A stretch of DNA of 64,000 nucleotides from Apostichopus japonicus (Eukaryota; Echinodermata; Holothuroidea; Aspidochirotida; Stichopodidae): the NCBI RefSeq assembly GCF_037975245.1, contig NC_092569.1, positions 9,187,001 through 9,251,000 on the forward strand, read 5' to 3'. Under the pieces are notes generated by a model that saw only the letters and a program-made list of their open reading frames with translations, made no database searches and had not been told where the DNA came from. Shown here one piece after another: positions 11,084 to 22,384 of the stretch (position 1 is its first letter; each line of letters opens with the position of its first letter). The position numbers were made by a program, and so were the translations under genes.

Positions 11084-11454
11084 GTAAGTTATAATTTTGT
11101 GAAAGAACGTTCGATGCTCCTATATAATCCAGTGACAGGATTGAGTCTGCAAAATTTCTCAAGTACATGATACAATAGACTATTACCGTGGAAGATAAGT
11201 CGTAATGCTTTAACTTACATGATGGACACTTTTAAGAATAACAGAATTGACTTCGAAGTAAGCGAGGAAATATTCTTAAGAAAGCCACATACTTGCTTCT
11301 TGAATGATATGGTCTTTATTTAATTATTATTTCATACTGACTATAATTTGTTCTAGTTTATTGTTCCTATTTTTTAATAAAAGTTCACCGTACTTGTATT
11401 TAAGAAACTATACCAAATCAATATTTAATTGTTAGGTCCACCTCTCATTTAATA

Positions 11455-11842
11455 TATTTCAGAGGCGAAAGATTCTCAAGCAAGTTAGACAAAAAAATAT
11501 CTGACAATACACCTGGCATGATGATATCATTCATAAATGACTCGTTATCGAATGAGCAATCTATGGATAATTTCATCAAAGATACACCACAACAACCGAG
11601 CGAATATTTAAGGGTGACTTAGAATATGGAGAGTGGCAAGCTACTACCACCGATGAACGAATTTGCAAGAGCTATCGAGAATTTGGAGATTGGTCAATTT
11701 TCTCATGCAGTCCATACATCAAACCAACTTAATTCCATACTCTGAACGATTTAAGAAACAGGGGAAATGAAACTTACGAGATAGAAAGGGTGGCATTCCC
11801 CCTACCTGAATATCAGCCTGTAAAAATATCAAACATTCCTAA
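11455..11842 (+). pseudogene. Copy B cytoplasmic tail relic
   Basis: Homologous to 5134-5521. TGA follows within the first 20 codons and TAG interrupts the ITSM-like segment. The second tyrosine motif has become NEFARAIENLEIGQF. AATAAA follows at 11,867-11,872. Confidence 0.8.
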
Positions 11843-11879
11843 ATTAAATGTGCAACATGTTTTTTTAATAAAATACTTT

Positions 11880-12957
11880 CTTTTGTTTTTTTTAATGCTT
11901 TATAAATTGAAACTTGTCCTTCTGCTTATAAATTAAGAAAAAGTGTTATAAGTAAGTTCCATTATGTAAAAATACTAAAACAATAGGTAGTATTTAAATT
12001 ACTGCTTTGATCGCCCTTCAGTCTCCCTATAAACTTGAATGTGTTTCCATACGCTATGATGGTTACCTTTGTGTAGCAACAAAGGTTTCGTCCGAAGATG
12101 ATTAACTGTTTCACAATACGGGTCAACCACATTATAATCACTCTCACGCCAGAGAAAGGGTTCGAGCATAAGTATTCAACCTTAAAAGATAACAATTTTA
12201 ATATCAAACTATATAATTTAAAACCAACATGAGTTCCATAATATCCACTACTGTAATGAGAATAGGGAAGGATTATTTGGCAAATATAACTCCTCTAACT
12301 ATATGAATAATTCACACGATCCATACTGCAAATGGTACAATAAAAGTTTCTAAAACAGGACTCGGACAATCAGGCACAGATGAACATCTAACTTTGCCCT
12401 TGAAGACTGATGTTGACTGACTGTGTTCAAAATACGTCACCATTTTAAAATTCCTCTAACAATTGCGACCACGGAAATCGCATATCTGCTGCATCACACT
12501 GTCGAAAATTTCAAATCGGATGAATTTGAAATTACCTTTAAAAAAATGGAGCATTGTTACCCGGTATGACTGACATAACTTCTTGAACAATTTCGACATC
12601 CCCACAACGACGTCAGTAAGGCGCAATTAAAAACTGATACCCATATCACGAAAGGAATAGGCTTCGATGCACTTGCCTGCAAGTTCAATTATGCCTAATT
12701 CATTAAAAAACATATTGATGCTAGTGAAGTCTCAAAAAAATGTAGTTCTTCTACAACAATATAGTTTAAAATAAAATAAAAATCCTTCGTTATGACCTCG
12801 TAAGTCTCATAGTTAATTTTGTATTGACCTGAAAATAAGCAAAAAAAGAAAAAGACCTCTTTCTCTTGATCCAAGGGCAGATCCAGCATACCAGTAAAGG
12901 GGGGGGGGGGATTTGATCTGATGAAAGGTAAAGGGGGTATATGGAAGTTCATTTGTG
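11880..12957. other. Insertion of about 1 kb after copy B
   Basis: Copy A passes in a few bases from AAATTGAAACATGTCC to the CCTAGAAGAAAGCCACT flank. In copy B the two are separated by about 1 kb. The inserted DNA is AT-rich, ends near a G run at 12,900-12,910 beside ATCCAGCATACC, and has no recognisable protein, so a non-autonomous element is likely. Confidence 0.4.
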
Positions 12958-13813
12958 CGCCTTAGAAGATAGCCACTAACTATTGAGAAGGCTATTATGT
13001 ATAGAAGAGGCTTCATTGCTAAAATATGTGATTCAGAGTATGAAATGGGAACAAAAAAGAGAAGAGTCACACTGACCAATCATGAAAAATAATCTCAATG
13101 CGATGTGGACAGAATATATTCCTTATTTGCAACTACATTGCCTGTAGGGTTTTATCGTGTGGCAATAAAGTATGCAAGTAGTGTGTAGTGCTATTTTCTG
13201 TTCTAAAGATAGCGACTACATACGTGTTAACCAAAGAAATGCAACATCTGAAAATTTATCATGTAAGAGTGTAAAGTTACTCATGGAGTAAACTTCTAAT
13301 GGGCCAAGTAACATTCCCTGTTACAATATGGAACCAGCCCCAATGCACCACCAATTCTATATAACCGTGATGAAACTCCTAATACCAGTAAATTTTCCGA
13401 ACCATTTATTTCCATGACAACCGTTGCTATGGTAACCGACAGAGTGCTAAAATGCTGCAACAGCCAACTGACATCCAGCTGAAAATACATGTATGAGATA
13501 AAAAGGATGAGATGAAAAACATATAAATATTCTTAATATCAAAGCAGACCATGGGAGTCAACTTTTAATCCATTGAATTAAACTACTAGTATAATTGGAT
13601 ATTATTTAACTCTAGTGGTTTGAATTGCTCTATGAAATAATCGAAACCAAAATCGAACTCACTTAATTGTTCTGTATAATAGTAATAGAGGTTACTTTCA
13701 ATCATAGACAGAGTTGTTAGCTGTTGGATATCGTTCTTCATTTTCCGCTTCAAACATAACATTAGTTCCTTGTACGTTACTGATCGTTTCATTCGTTGCC
13801 GAAATAGCTCAAG
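12958..13813 (+). promoter_or_regulatory. Upstream region of WSC receptor copy C
   Basis: The first 130 bases match the flank after copy A (5,600-5,720). Downstream lies the only plausible promoter region for copy C. TATAAAT occurs at 13,522-13,528, 286 bases before the ATG, but no transcription start can be fixed. No other gene is seen. Confidence 0.3.
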
Positions 13814-13877
13814 ATGGAATATTTCTTTACAGTGGGTGTTCTTGTTCTGTTAGGTGCATGTAATCCAGCCTTGTCAA
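13814..13877 (+). CDS. Copy C exon 1: signal peptide
   Basis: ATG in context CAAGATGG, 64 nt, ending at a consensus GTAAGT donor in phase 1. Encodes MEYFFTVGVLVLLGACNPAL followed by S, a typical cleavable signal. Phase 1 joins exactly to the phase-1 acceptor of the WSC1 exon at 16415. Too short for the usual ORF cut-offs. Confidence 0.8.
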
Positions 13878-16800
13878 GTAAGTACAATATTTCACGATAA
13901 CTTAGTCCCTGCTAGCCAGTTGTATGCTGCACTGTATCTCGCGCAGAGAATCTGTATTCTGTTGATAAATTACGCTTATTTTATATCAGTTTGTGTTTAA
14001 ATTGAGAATTGTCAGTATCACACTAGCTGACTCGTATAGGCCTATTATTATAATCGCCGTGTGAGGACTAATGTCACTTCATACAACATTGATATCCCTT
14101 CGTCAAGGAAACGTCTGGTGTTCAACACTGGTACGTACAGAATATAGAGATGTCAGGCTAGACGTGCTCATTGATATGAGCGGTTTCTACATTGAGACAT
14201 ATTCACAATAATAAATAATATTTACATAATAAAAACTTAGGCATCAAATGGTATATTCTGAGATATATGATGACTGTAAATTAGGTCTATATAGGTAGCG
14301 CCAAAAGAAAAGTCTGTGCCACAAAATACTTTGTGTGAGCTTTAACAAATTAGGTGAGGGAGGGAGAGGGAGGGTGATTGCCCAAAATCTCACGAATAAA
14401 CCATTTCCCACTGTTTCTGTTTTGAATAATGACGTTAATAATACGTATACGAGGAAGAACCAAGCTGTTTTTATATGTTAAGCATATATCTTAGATTGAG
14501 GAGGCATCAACTGTTGTGAAATATGACATTGTTTTGTCGACGTATATAGATGATTTACTTAATCCCAACTCAATAAGCTTCATAAAGGCCACATTATCTA
14601 TCAGCTTTCAGTAACCACCGCGACGCTTGAAGGATATAAGCCGCGGTGTAGAGTGGGTAAAGTGAAGTCATTCAGATATTTTCGGATTTGAATCGGGGAC
14701 GAAAAACCTTGGCAAACACTGTAATTGAATTAAAAACAATTGGATAATCACGATATATTATACTTCTTTCTGCATGACCGTGTGATCTGCTTCTCAATAT
14801 TCAATGCATTGTTCTCCTACATATAGTTTTAAGTGAATGCTAGTGCGTCCTATTGCACTGATGTTGTATATCATTTGAATGTAGATAGCGGAAAAGTGTT
14901 TCAGCTGGGCAAGAGGGATGGGTGGCGGAATGTAAGGTTAATCGGAACAAAAAGGGAGTCGGAATGGGGACTAGATCGGCAATTGAATATAGTGTATCCA
15001 TATGATGAGTGTTTTAAAGGTGTTATAAGAGGGGTCATGGAAAGGCCTCTAGTCATTTATATATTGTAACTTCCAAATTTTGGACAACAATGAAACTTGC
15101 AGTCAAGCTTTTCCGAAGGTCATTCAAAAGAAATGTTCAAAATTCATCCCTGAGTACAGCTTTGTAATCAAGCATATAACAATTAAATATATTGGTCCTG
15201 GTTGAAAGTGGTAATACCACTTTCAACCAGGACCAATATATTAACATACTATAGCCTACACCGTAGCAACTTTTGATGTCAATAATATTTCATTCTCCAT
15301 TATTTGTATCATGTTTGCCAAAACGAGATCATGATTTAATACTTTACTATTTTCTTTCAAGGAAAATCTCGATATTCCAAATGAATTTTCTGTAACTCTT
15401 CGGCTGTATTTAAATTGCATGTAAATTTTAACGATTTTATGGCTAAGTAACAGCTAGGCTAAAGACAGACAATTAAGTCAAGATAACGGGAAACTCTTAA
15501 TCGTTTGTGTTGATTTGACGAGAAATACTAGTTTCCCCGCGCCCTACACCAGCCGAAACTCATAACTATAGTACACAACCGTACATTAGTAGTTACTACT
15601 CAGTGTTCGTAACACGGTAACATGTGTTGCAGGTTGCACTGTAACAACTGCAAAGCTGTTATGTTGTTCCCATGTAAGACAAAGATCTGCGGGACTGGAC
15701 AAGGAGTCTTTGCAGATGAGAGGGTCTACGAAATGAAGTAAAGGAGGTACGGTACCGCTTGATTCCAGTTCACACATCTCCCTAATTTACGCTAATTTGT
15801 CATGCCGAGAACGAAGAAAGGCCATCTTCGGGTATATCTATAGGCCTACTTATAGCATAAAACGACTAGATACGACTCCATTTTATATTTGTGTATTAAA
15901 GAACTCGCACTCAGTGGTTGATACAGCAACTAATGTTCACGTTCCACAACCGTGAATCAGTAATTACTACTTTGTGTTAGTTAGTGTACCAGCTATGAGT
16001 ATCGGGTGCCGCTACACATCATGTCCCATACACACACACGAAGGCCGGCTATGTGTAGACTTGTCGAGAAAACTCCTTTTCTCGCCCCCTACACATCCCC
16101 TACACACATACCCTACACACATCACGAAGGCTGACACCGTGTCGAGACGCAAGGACCGCACTTTCCACAATCATTCTACATAAATTTTCATCAAAGTAGA
16201 GTGACACTGTCGCTTCATATGACTGTCATTTTCATATTTAGCTCTTATGCTTATTCTTTCATGAAAACCACATTAATAACAAAATAAAGAGGACGACGTG
16301 ATTGACTGTTCAATATTCAATAATTTCAGTTTCGACTCTAAATGCAGCAGAATAAATATTTTACCATGATTTATATTCTGTTCAAGTTTATTAAGTCTTG
16401 TTTTATTTTTGTAGCATGCAGAGAATACATTGGATGTTTTCGTAAACCTTCTGATGTAATGAGGGAAAAAAACACTGATGCCATGATGACTGTTTCAATG
16501 TGCTCACGGATATGCGCGGAACGCAATTATACAGTATACGGGTTGATGTATGGTAATAGATGTCACTGTGGAATGATAACTGATGTCATTAACATCACAT
16601 GTGACATGGAACCTGCGTCCCAGTGTAATACGCTATGCAGAGGGGTAGATAGATGTGGAGCAAACCAACACATGGCTGTGTACAAAGGTAGTTAAACATT
16701 ATTCTCCGTCATATACAATGACACCATTAATTGATATTGTTTTCCAATTTCTTTCAATCATTTAATATCAGTAATATTTACATCCAATTTTACACTACCA

Positions 16801-19800
16801 TTGACGTCGCTAAATGTATTCATTAGACTTAACATCCCTCTAAACAGGGAGTTGTTTAATCGATTCTTCGTCACCTGTGACGACATCAATGGTGGTAACA
16901 GACGACGCTACAGAGATTGGGCCTTGGAACAATCATGGGGTATTAGAAAAGGCCACGGCGTTTTCTTATTTTCATAATATATACCTATACTTAAGCAAGT
17001 AAGATCAGTGAAATATATCTAGATTCCCTTGACCCGACTTGGCTCTCGACAACTCTATGTCAATAATCGGAGCATGAATTTAACAACTCCTCAATCACTG
17101 ATGGCAATTATCATCACTCCGAAATGATATTATTTACAACATGTAGGTTTGGCATTAGTGAAGCATTATATCATTAAAACTATTGTTCATATTCCTTAGG
17201 CAATGAGTATAAAGGATGCTATAACGACAGCGGTCAACATTCCACATTTAAGCCGATAAATGACATGACACTTGAAGTTTGTGCTGACGAGTGTAGGAAT
17301 TCAACTTTCTGGAGTGTCCTTCACGGTAATAAATGTTCCTGTCGGTCCCAGATACCGCCAGATTCAACACGAAAAGATGACAAACATTGTAAAGACAAAG
17401 GAGAAAAGTGTACTGGTGGAGAGAAGTGCGGAGGAAGCGGGTATATTGATCTCTATGTCAATATAGCCTACCGTGGTAAGGTGTAAAAACATATCATCCT
17501 TAGGTGTCATTTGTTGTACAAATACAACTTTTTGATTATAGTACATCTCACACCTGCATTGATTACTTCCTCCTCATAGTTTAAGGAAACACTCACACAT
17601 AAGATATTTGATGTATTCAAATAGACTACTGTCCATATCGTTCAGAAAAAGTTGTTCAAACACGATTTGCTGGCCAAGACGTGTGATTTACCAATAACCT
17701 GCATTCATTTTTGAAAGTCTACCTTGTAAAATACGAAACAGCACATGTACTTTATACAATTGAAGATTTCATGTTAGCCAAATGCTCATGTTATAATGGC
17801 GTTACGCCATGCAACCTATATATAGGCCTACTTTAAAATGACATTTCAATTTACAACGTCTCAGATTTAAAAACATGTTTTTAGAGAATCCGATTTAATA
17901 TATTCCATGGCTAAACTTCACATTGTTGAAATATACATTAAATTAAACTTGAATGGCCCGAAACTGAAACATATAGTGCCGGGCTCTTTTGTAACAGACA
18001 AGGGTTGTAGACACATAAGTTGTCGTATAGTTAGAGCAAGTGACATTATTTGGTCACGCCTGATGCATAACTGTTAGCAAATTGCGCCATAGACATGTAC
18101 CTGCCTTCCGCCTGGCTTTTATTTATTAAGTATACAAGAACCTTACGCTTATAGCTGATGATCATTAAACATTGACTGTGATGAAATTGCTGGGATTCTA
18201 CTACTGTTTGGCTGATTTATAATGTCTCAGTAATATCAGAAATGTTCTGATACTGGAATGACAAAGTGACAGTAGCAAAACAGCTTCCTTACGTATACAC
18301 AGATGTGTTAGACTAATAATAACTCAGCAACCATAATACAATGTGTACTTAACGTTAGCAACAAAAATCACTATGTGTTTGTCATCTTCGACAGATAATA
18401 CGTAGTGCGTGATAATACATATACTGCTGGGAGATAAGGACGTATGGCTAGAAGACTACTATAGATTAATACAATGTAAAATTCCGAACGGATGGAAAAA
18501 TAAGTGACTTCATGTCGTAACGTCACTTTTACATAATAGTTTTATTCACTACTCGTAAAGCAATCATCATGAGAGAATACTAAGTACTTTGAATCGAGTG
18601 CAAGTTCAAGTACTTTAGCATCTGAGTCCGAGTAATTTAACATCCGAGTTATTTTTTGTTGAAGTGCTTGAGTACTACTCGACTACCGACTACTTTTCGA
18701 GTAACCTACTATAAAACAATGAGGGAAACCTCTTTCGAATGTCGGGCAAGATGCCCTCAACGCCCTACACTATATGACATTGTCTAATGAAGGTGACAAT
18801 CGTGTGTATCATATTTTTCTTTTGATATAAATTACGGATCTAAGGTCAGAATTATTGCATGTATTAGACAGTAGATGATGACAAACAAAAGTAGCTGTCG
18901 TGTATCATTTTCGTTTCGATTGTTTCAATTTTCAGATCCTACGGTAACAATTTGTCCAGTATGTTCGTCAGCTGACTCTCAATCAACAGGTTTGATCAAC
19001 TGCCAATGCTGTTTTGTGTCGCTTTTCTAACCTTGTTTATTCCATGTATTTTTTTATATTTAAACTTTTTAATTAAACATGTTTATATGACAGTGTAAAG
19101 ACAATAACTGCATGAATAAAGAAATGAAAAGAACCCAGACTTTAAGGTATTATTGTTTCACTTTTCGAACACAGATAATGTACGACATTGGCTTACAGAA
19201 GAAATATCAGGTAACATATCGAACAAGAAAAATAACGTTCTTCAATATTCTGAAGTACTCATATTTTCTAGTAGTGCTTTGTTTGTAAACGGCAAAAAAA
19301 TACTGGTGGGGATAAATAAACTTTTCGATCAAAGCAAATTCATGCAAACTTTTGCCACAAGATGCTTTATCCTGCGTTGCATTTGTCTATACGCCTCGTC
19401 ACAAATGTTGGAGCGGTCTAGAAGTAACTTCTAAAGAAAAACTACAAATACCAAATTTACGTAACGAACACAAACAATTCCTTTAAATGTATATATATAT
19501 TTTCTCGTGCAACTTTTCTCGTGTGTGAATCTTGATTTATTTATTATATATCTGACATACCACTTCCTAACCATTCATTAAATATGTATTATATATATAT
19601 ATTAAAATATCAATAAACTGTTCTATACAGGTGGCAAAAGCCTACAGTGAAATTACGACCTTCCTTACCGGTTTCGAGCCTTTTGGCATACAACTAGCGT
19701 TCATGACCTTGTGTTTAGGGTGTCCGCATATAAAGCGGGAGGCCCGAGTTCGAATCCCGTCGGAGGCTGGAAGTGCTTCACTGTTCTATGTTTATATATA

Positions 19801-21416
19801 TATATATATATATATAATATAGTTACTTAATATTACAAAAGTAATAACATGTCTCCTGCTACAAATGAGATTGAGTAATAATCATTAAATCTGCAATATT
19901 TCTTACTTCTAGATGGCTTCACGTGGCTATCGATAATTTTAATGATTTTGTCTTTCTTCATGGGATGTCTGGCAATCACTGGAATGATTTTTATAATACG
20001 TTCGTAAGTAAATTGATTTCAGACATGTATTTCGCACTTCTTCTAAGTCTTAGAGAAGTCCATTGCCCACTGAATACATTCCGTAGCAAGCGAGCATTAG
20101 CATTAAGCTAAGTCATTTAAAGCTAAACAAGCTCAATTGAGCTTCCTCCTTGGCTTATCGGTCGCATAGTGTAGTTAGCGGCTCACTGTTACAGTATTAG
20201 TGTTACAGTATTACACTGTTACAGTATTAGTATTGAAAGTACTACACCGTAATTCAAAGTGCTAATCGAGTCTAAGTTCTCTCCATTCATCTGCAGAAAC
20301 TATACTAATTCAAATGCAATGGCATAGGCACGAAGGACAATTGAAAAAAAAAATCGATGACTGTTCTGTACTTCATTAGTTAAAATGAGAGTATGTCACA
20401 ATTGTTTACGCACTACAGTCAGATAGGCGATCAAACGCATTAATTGATTTGAAAACATTATTGAAAAAGTCGAATAAGGATGTCCAATATTTCTTCACTT
20501 GGGTTTATTCCTCTATATTTTACAAAACAATAAATGATAGACAAACCACGTAATTGCTGCAGATGGCTTTCTGTTCTGGTAGTGTTATTCATGGGGGATA
20601 TTTGAGGGTATTTAAATAGCTGTTTATATAATCTCTTTCCAAAGCTATCACTCGCGTAAACTCCTGATGGAGGTTAGGAAGAGAATTCAACAGACAGAGT
20701 TAACAAAATACGAGCTGAAAAGTGATATGGCGGTTTCCGAAGTAGAGTCTTGCATACCAGCGGAAGCTTCATCCCCACAACCGGAGGATATACCTCCACC
20801 ACCGTTCCCAACCTCCCAACTTTCATCATCCGAATCATCATTATCACTGCCACCTCCTCCTTTGATAACGGAATCGCCAGGGGAATTGGTGCCGATAACT
20901 GTCGACCCAACATCAGCTGAGTTAGATTACTATACCACTATTAGTCGAAGTGATGTTAACACAATTTCAAACTTGGACATCCATCATTATGCCTTTACTC
21001 ATACTCCCTCAGTTGTAGAATACATCAGTTGCAAAAAAGATGATACCCATAATATCGAGAAAGGATATGATATCACAAACGCATACGAAATCTCACACGT
21101 TATTACCAATCAACACTGGACACTGGAGGAACAAGATGCAGGTGGCAAAAAGCAAGATGAAATACAGTCACTGTCTGTGACCAAAACTAGAGCTGAACCC
21201 ACTTTTGATCAAAGTAATAAAGAAACAACCCAGGATATTGACGGCAGTATTTACTCTATTCCAATTATCGTCGATCAAGCCAACAACGTCAACACCAAAT
21301 CGTCTTCAGTTACATGCGAATATCAAGAACCAGACGACGAGGGAGAAATTGTGGAGTACAACGTTGCTTATGGAATACAAAGTGTGGTGCCCCCACAACC
21401 ATCTCAGATTCCGTAA
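13814..21416 (+). CDS. WSC-domain type I transmembrane receptor, copy C (complete)
   Basis: Exons 13814-13877, 16415-16687, 17200-17475, 18936-18989, 19175-19210, 19913-20003 and 20645-21416 join in one open frame of 522 codons (521 residues). Every border is GT..AG and every phase agrees. Order: signal peptide 1-21, WSC1 22-112, WSC2 113-204, stalk 205-234, membrane helix 235-264, tail 265-521. The ectodomain is nearly that of copy A. The tail is unrelated in sequence to A's, twice as long and carries PPPPFP (315-320), LPPPPL (333-338) and 12 tyrosines, including SIYSIP (Y468) and CEYQEP (Y491), of YxxP form. LPPPP is an EVH1-type ligand and YxxP a Crk/Nck SH2-type site in other proteins, so coupling to actin or adaptor proteins is inferred. 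The ligand is unknown. Gene finders may miss the small first and stalk exons. Confidence 0.85.
14605..14935 (+). repeat. Duplicated block shared with 5,850-6,230
   Basis: Shared words include GAATCGGGGACGAAAAACC, CTTGGCAAACACTGTAATTG and TAGATAGCGGAAAAGTGTTTCAGCT. It lies in copy C intron 1 and marks the matching remnant upstream of copy B. The ORF starting at 14,833 is a by-product. Confidence 0.75.
15186..15242. repeat. Perfect 28-bp palindrome in copy C intron 1
   Basis: Arms 15186-15213 and 15215-15242 are exact reverse complements about one central base (15214), outer ends AATATATTGG and CCAATATATT. It can form a hairpin with essentially no loop. The corresponding part of copy A is before the window. 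Confidence 0.95.
16415..16687 (+). CDS. Copy C exon 2: WSC domain 1
   Basis: 273 nt, phase 1-1, acceptor TTTTTGTAG and donor GTAGTT. Cysteine pattern as in A plus one more cysteine (NITCDM, where A has NITRDM), leaving ten cysteines in the exon. An ATG at 16342 runs into the exon in frame but lies before the acceptor and is likely intronic. Confidence 0.85.
16688..17199 (+). other. Copy C intron 2
   Basis: Matches copy A 1,063-1,556, with about 20 extra bases near 16,980. No other feature seen. Confidence 0.6.
17200..17475 (+). CDS. Copy C exon 3: WSC domain 2
   Basis: 276 nt, phase 1-1, donor GTAAGG. Eight WSC cysteines retained. Compared with A it has YNDSG for YDDSG, NKCSC for NECSC and DKGEKC for QHGVKC. 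Overlapping frames are shadows. Confidence 0.85.
17476..18935 (+). other. Copy C intron 3
   Basis: Close copy of A 1,833-3,272; no exon seen. Confidence 0.55.
18936..18989 (+). CDS. Copy C exon 4: stalk segment 1
   Basis: 54 nt, phase 1-1, reads DPTVTICPVCSSADSQST. Four codons longer than A's exon and with an additional cysteine. Donor GTTTGA. Close A/C similarity ends about 20 bases downstream. Confidence 0.65.
19175..19210 (+). CDS. Copy C exon 5: stalk segment 2
   Basis: 36 nt, phase 1-1, acceptor GAACACAG, donor GTAACA, reading DNVRHWLTEEIS. Homologous to the 30-nt exon of copy A (TEELS). No acidic or proline-rich mucin-like stalk is present, so the ectodomain sits close to the membrane. 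Confidence 0.65.
19631..19825 (+). repeat. tRNA-like SINE candidate with (TA)n tail
   Basis: GAGTTCGAATCCC at 19,745-19,757 matches the Pol III B box, preceded by TGGCATACAACTAGC as a possible A box and followed by about 60 bases and then (TA)n. The T-stem and acceptor stem do not pair as in a working tRNA. It lies between the stalk and membrane exons of copy C and is absent from copy A's shorter intron. Confidence 0.4.
19913..20003 (+). CDS. Copy C exon 6: transmembrane helix
   Basis: 91 nt, phase 1-2 like copy A, donor GTAAGT. Reads GFTWLSIILMILSFFMGC then LAITGMIFIIR. Clearly homologous to A in length, phase and the GC(L) core, but strongly diverged, unlike the ectodomain exons. Confidence 0.8.
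20004..20644 (+). other. Copy C intron before tail exon
   Basis: GTAAGT donor, CTCTTTCCAAAG acceptor. Contains short direct repeats of ACTGTTACAGTATTAGTG near 20,185-20,235. No further exon seen. Confidence 0.5.
20645..21416 (+). CDS. Copy C exon 7: proline/tyrosine-rich cytoplasmic tail
   Basis: 772 nt to TAA; starts SYHSRKLLMEVRKRIQQ (basic juxtamembrane). Proline-rich part with DIPPPPFPTS and LPPPPLITES, then tyrosines in LDYYTTI, HHYAF, VEYIS, KGYDI, NAYEIS, SIYSIPI, CEYQEP and VEYNVAYGI. No enzyme domain. No recognisable similarity to the tail of copy A. The minus-strand ORF at 20,674-20,913 is a shadow. Confidence 0.85.
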
Positions 21417-22384
21417 CATGTGGCACGTTCCGCAATGACTTCGTTGTACAAGCTTATAGTGACCTTTATATAAACTCCAAGTGGATTTACTTTCAGTTTC
21501 AATAGAAAAGGCTTTGTTTGATAGAATTTCAATAGAGAAGCTAGAAGAATAACTAATTGATCATCTGGGAAACGTTTAACGAATCACCAAATTTAATTAG
21601 TGGCATCCGCAATTTTGTGACTAATGAATTTAAATAACCATGTAGCGACGATATAAACTTTGTGAAGGAAAAAATGCTTATAGAACGTCAAGTCAGACGG
21701 TTCCGCACGAAATTTATCGATACTTCTATAAACTCCTGGTTACCTGGCAACAGGCTGACATGAAAGTTCTCGCAGGTGATGAAAATAATAATCGGGAACC
21801 ATATTTACTTGGAAACGAAGATAGAAATATCGTAAACGCGTATGTAGTCTCTATAAGTATAAAAGTTATAATTCCTAGCAATCCTAGAGGCATCTTGGAT
21901 AAGACTTTTTAGATTATGAATGACATATCACTTGCAAATCAATGTGTATCGCACTTTAATTAGTTACATGGTTGTAGGTCTATACTTGCAGCACCTTGCG
22001 GCTATTGCTGTATTAGACTTGGAGTATGTAACGAAGTACCCTTGCACACTTTGTTATTTCGCTTTAATAAATATAATGAAACAAGAAAATAACATGATTC
22101 AATGTATGAATTATTTTAGATTCGGGGATTAACCTTGATATATAGTTATTATGTCTGGAATTTAAATTTTTAAAGCATTCGATGATATTTATTCATATAA
22201 GAAGATAAATACCGGTATGAAGCATACACATATGACATATATCACATGATCTACACATAGCCTACCTGCTGTTTTAAAGACGAAAAGACTATAGCATCGT
22301 GTCTTAAAAATATTACGCTTTAATATACATGTATATGCATTGCAATTTTTGATGAAGTCTTCCAAAACAGAAAAGTGCAGCCGA
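21417..22384 (+). other. 3' flank of copy C
   Basis: Probable 3' UTR then intergenic DNA. The first AATAAA is at 22,066-22,071, about 650 bases after the stop; no nearer canonical signal was seen. No gene. Confidence 0.45.

Larger units (their letters stand above)
7433..11842 (+). pseudogene. WSC receptor copy B, inactivated
   Basis: All the parts of copy A are recognisable in order but broken. WSC1 (7433-7690) has frameshifts and a net loss of 15 nt. WSC2 (8283-8558) keeps its full length but has a TAA at 8384-8386 and phenylalanine in place of its first cysteine. Stalk exons near 9,819 and 10,455 have lost splice sites. The membrane exon (10993-11083) is open. The tail has TGA and TAG stops and its acceptor TATAG has become TATAT. 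No signal exon precedes it. Copy B resembles A most in the 3' half, including the tail, whereas copy C resembles A in the 5' half. Confidence 0.85.

Noticed and set aside
14833-15069. 78-codon ORF in copy C intron 1
   Set aside because: The homologous block near 6,140-6,230 does not keep the frame, and there is no splice logic.
19700-19775. tRNA gene
   Set aside because: Only the B box fits; the T stem, anticodon arm and acceptor stem do not pair properly, so it is at most a SINE.
20674-20913. Minus-strand 79-codon ORF
   Set aside because: Shadow of the copy C tail exon.
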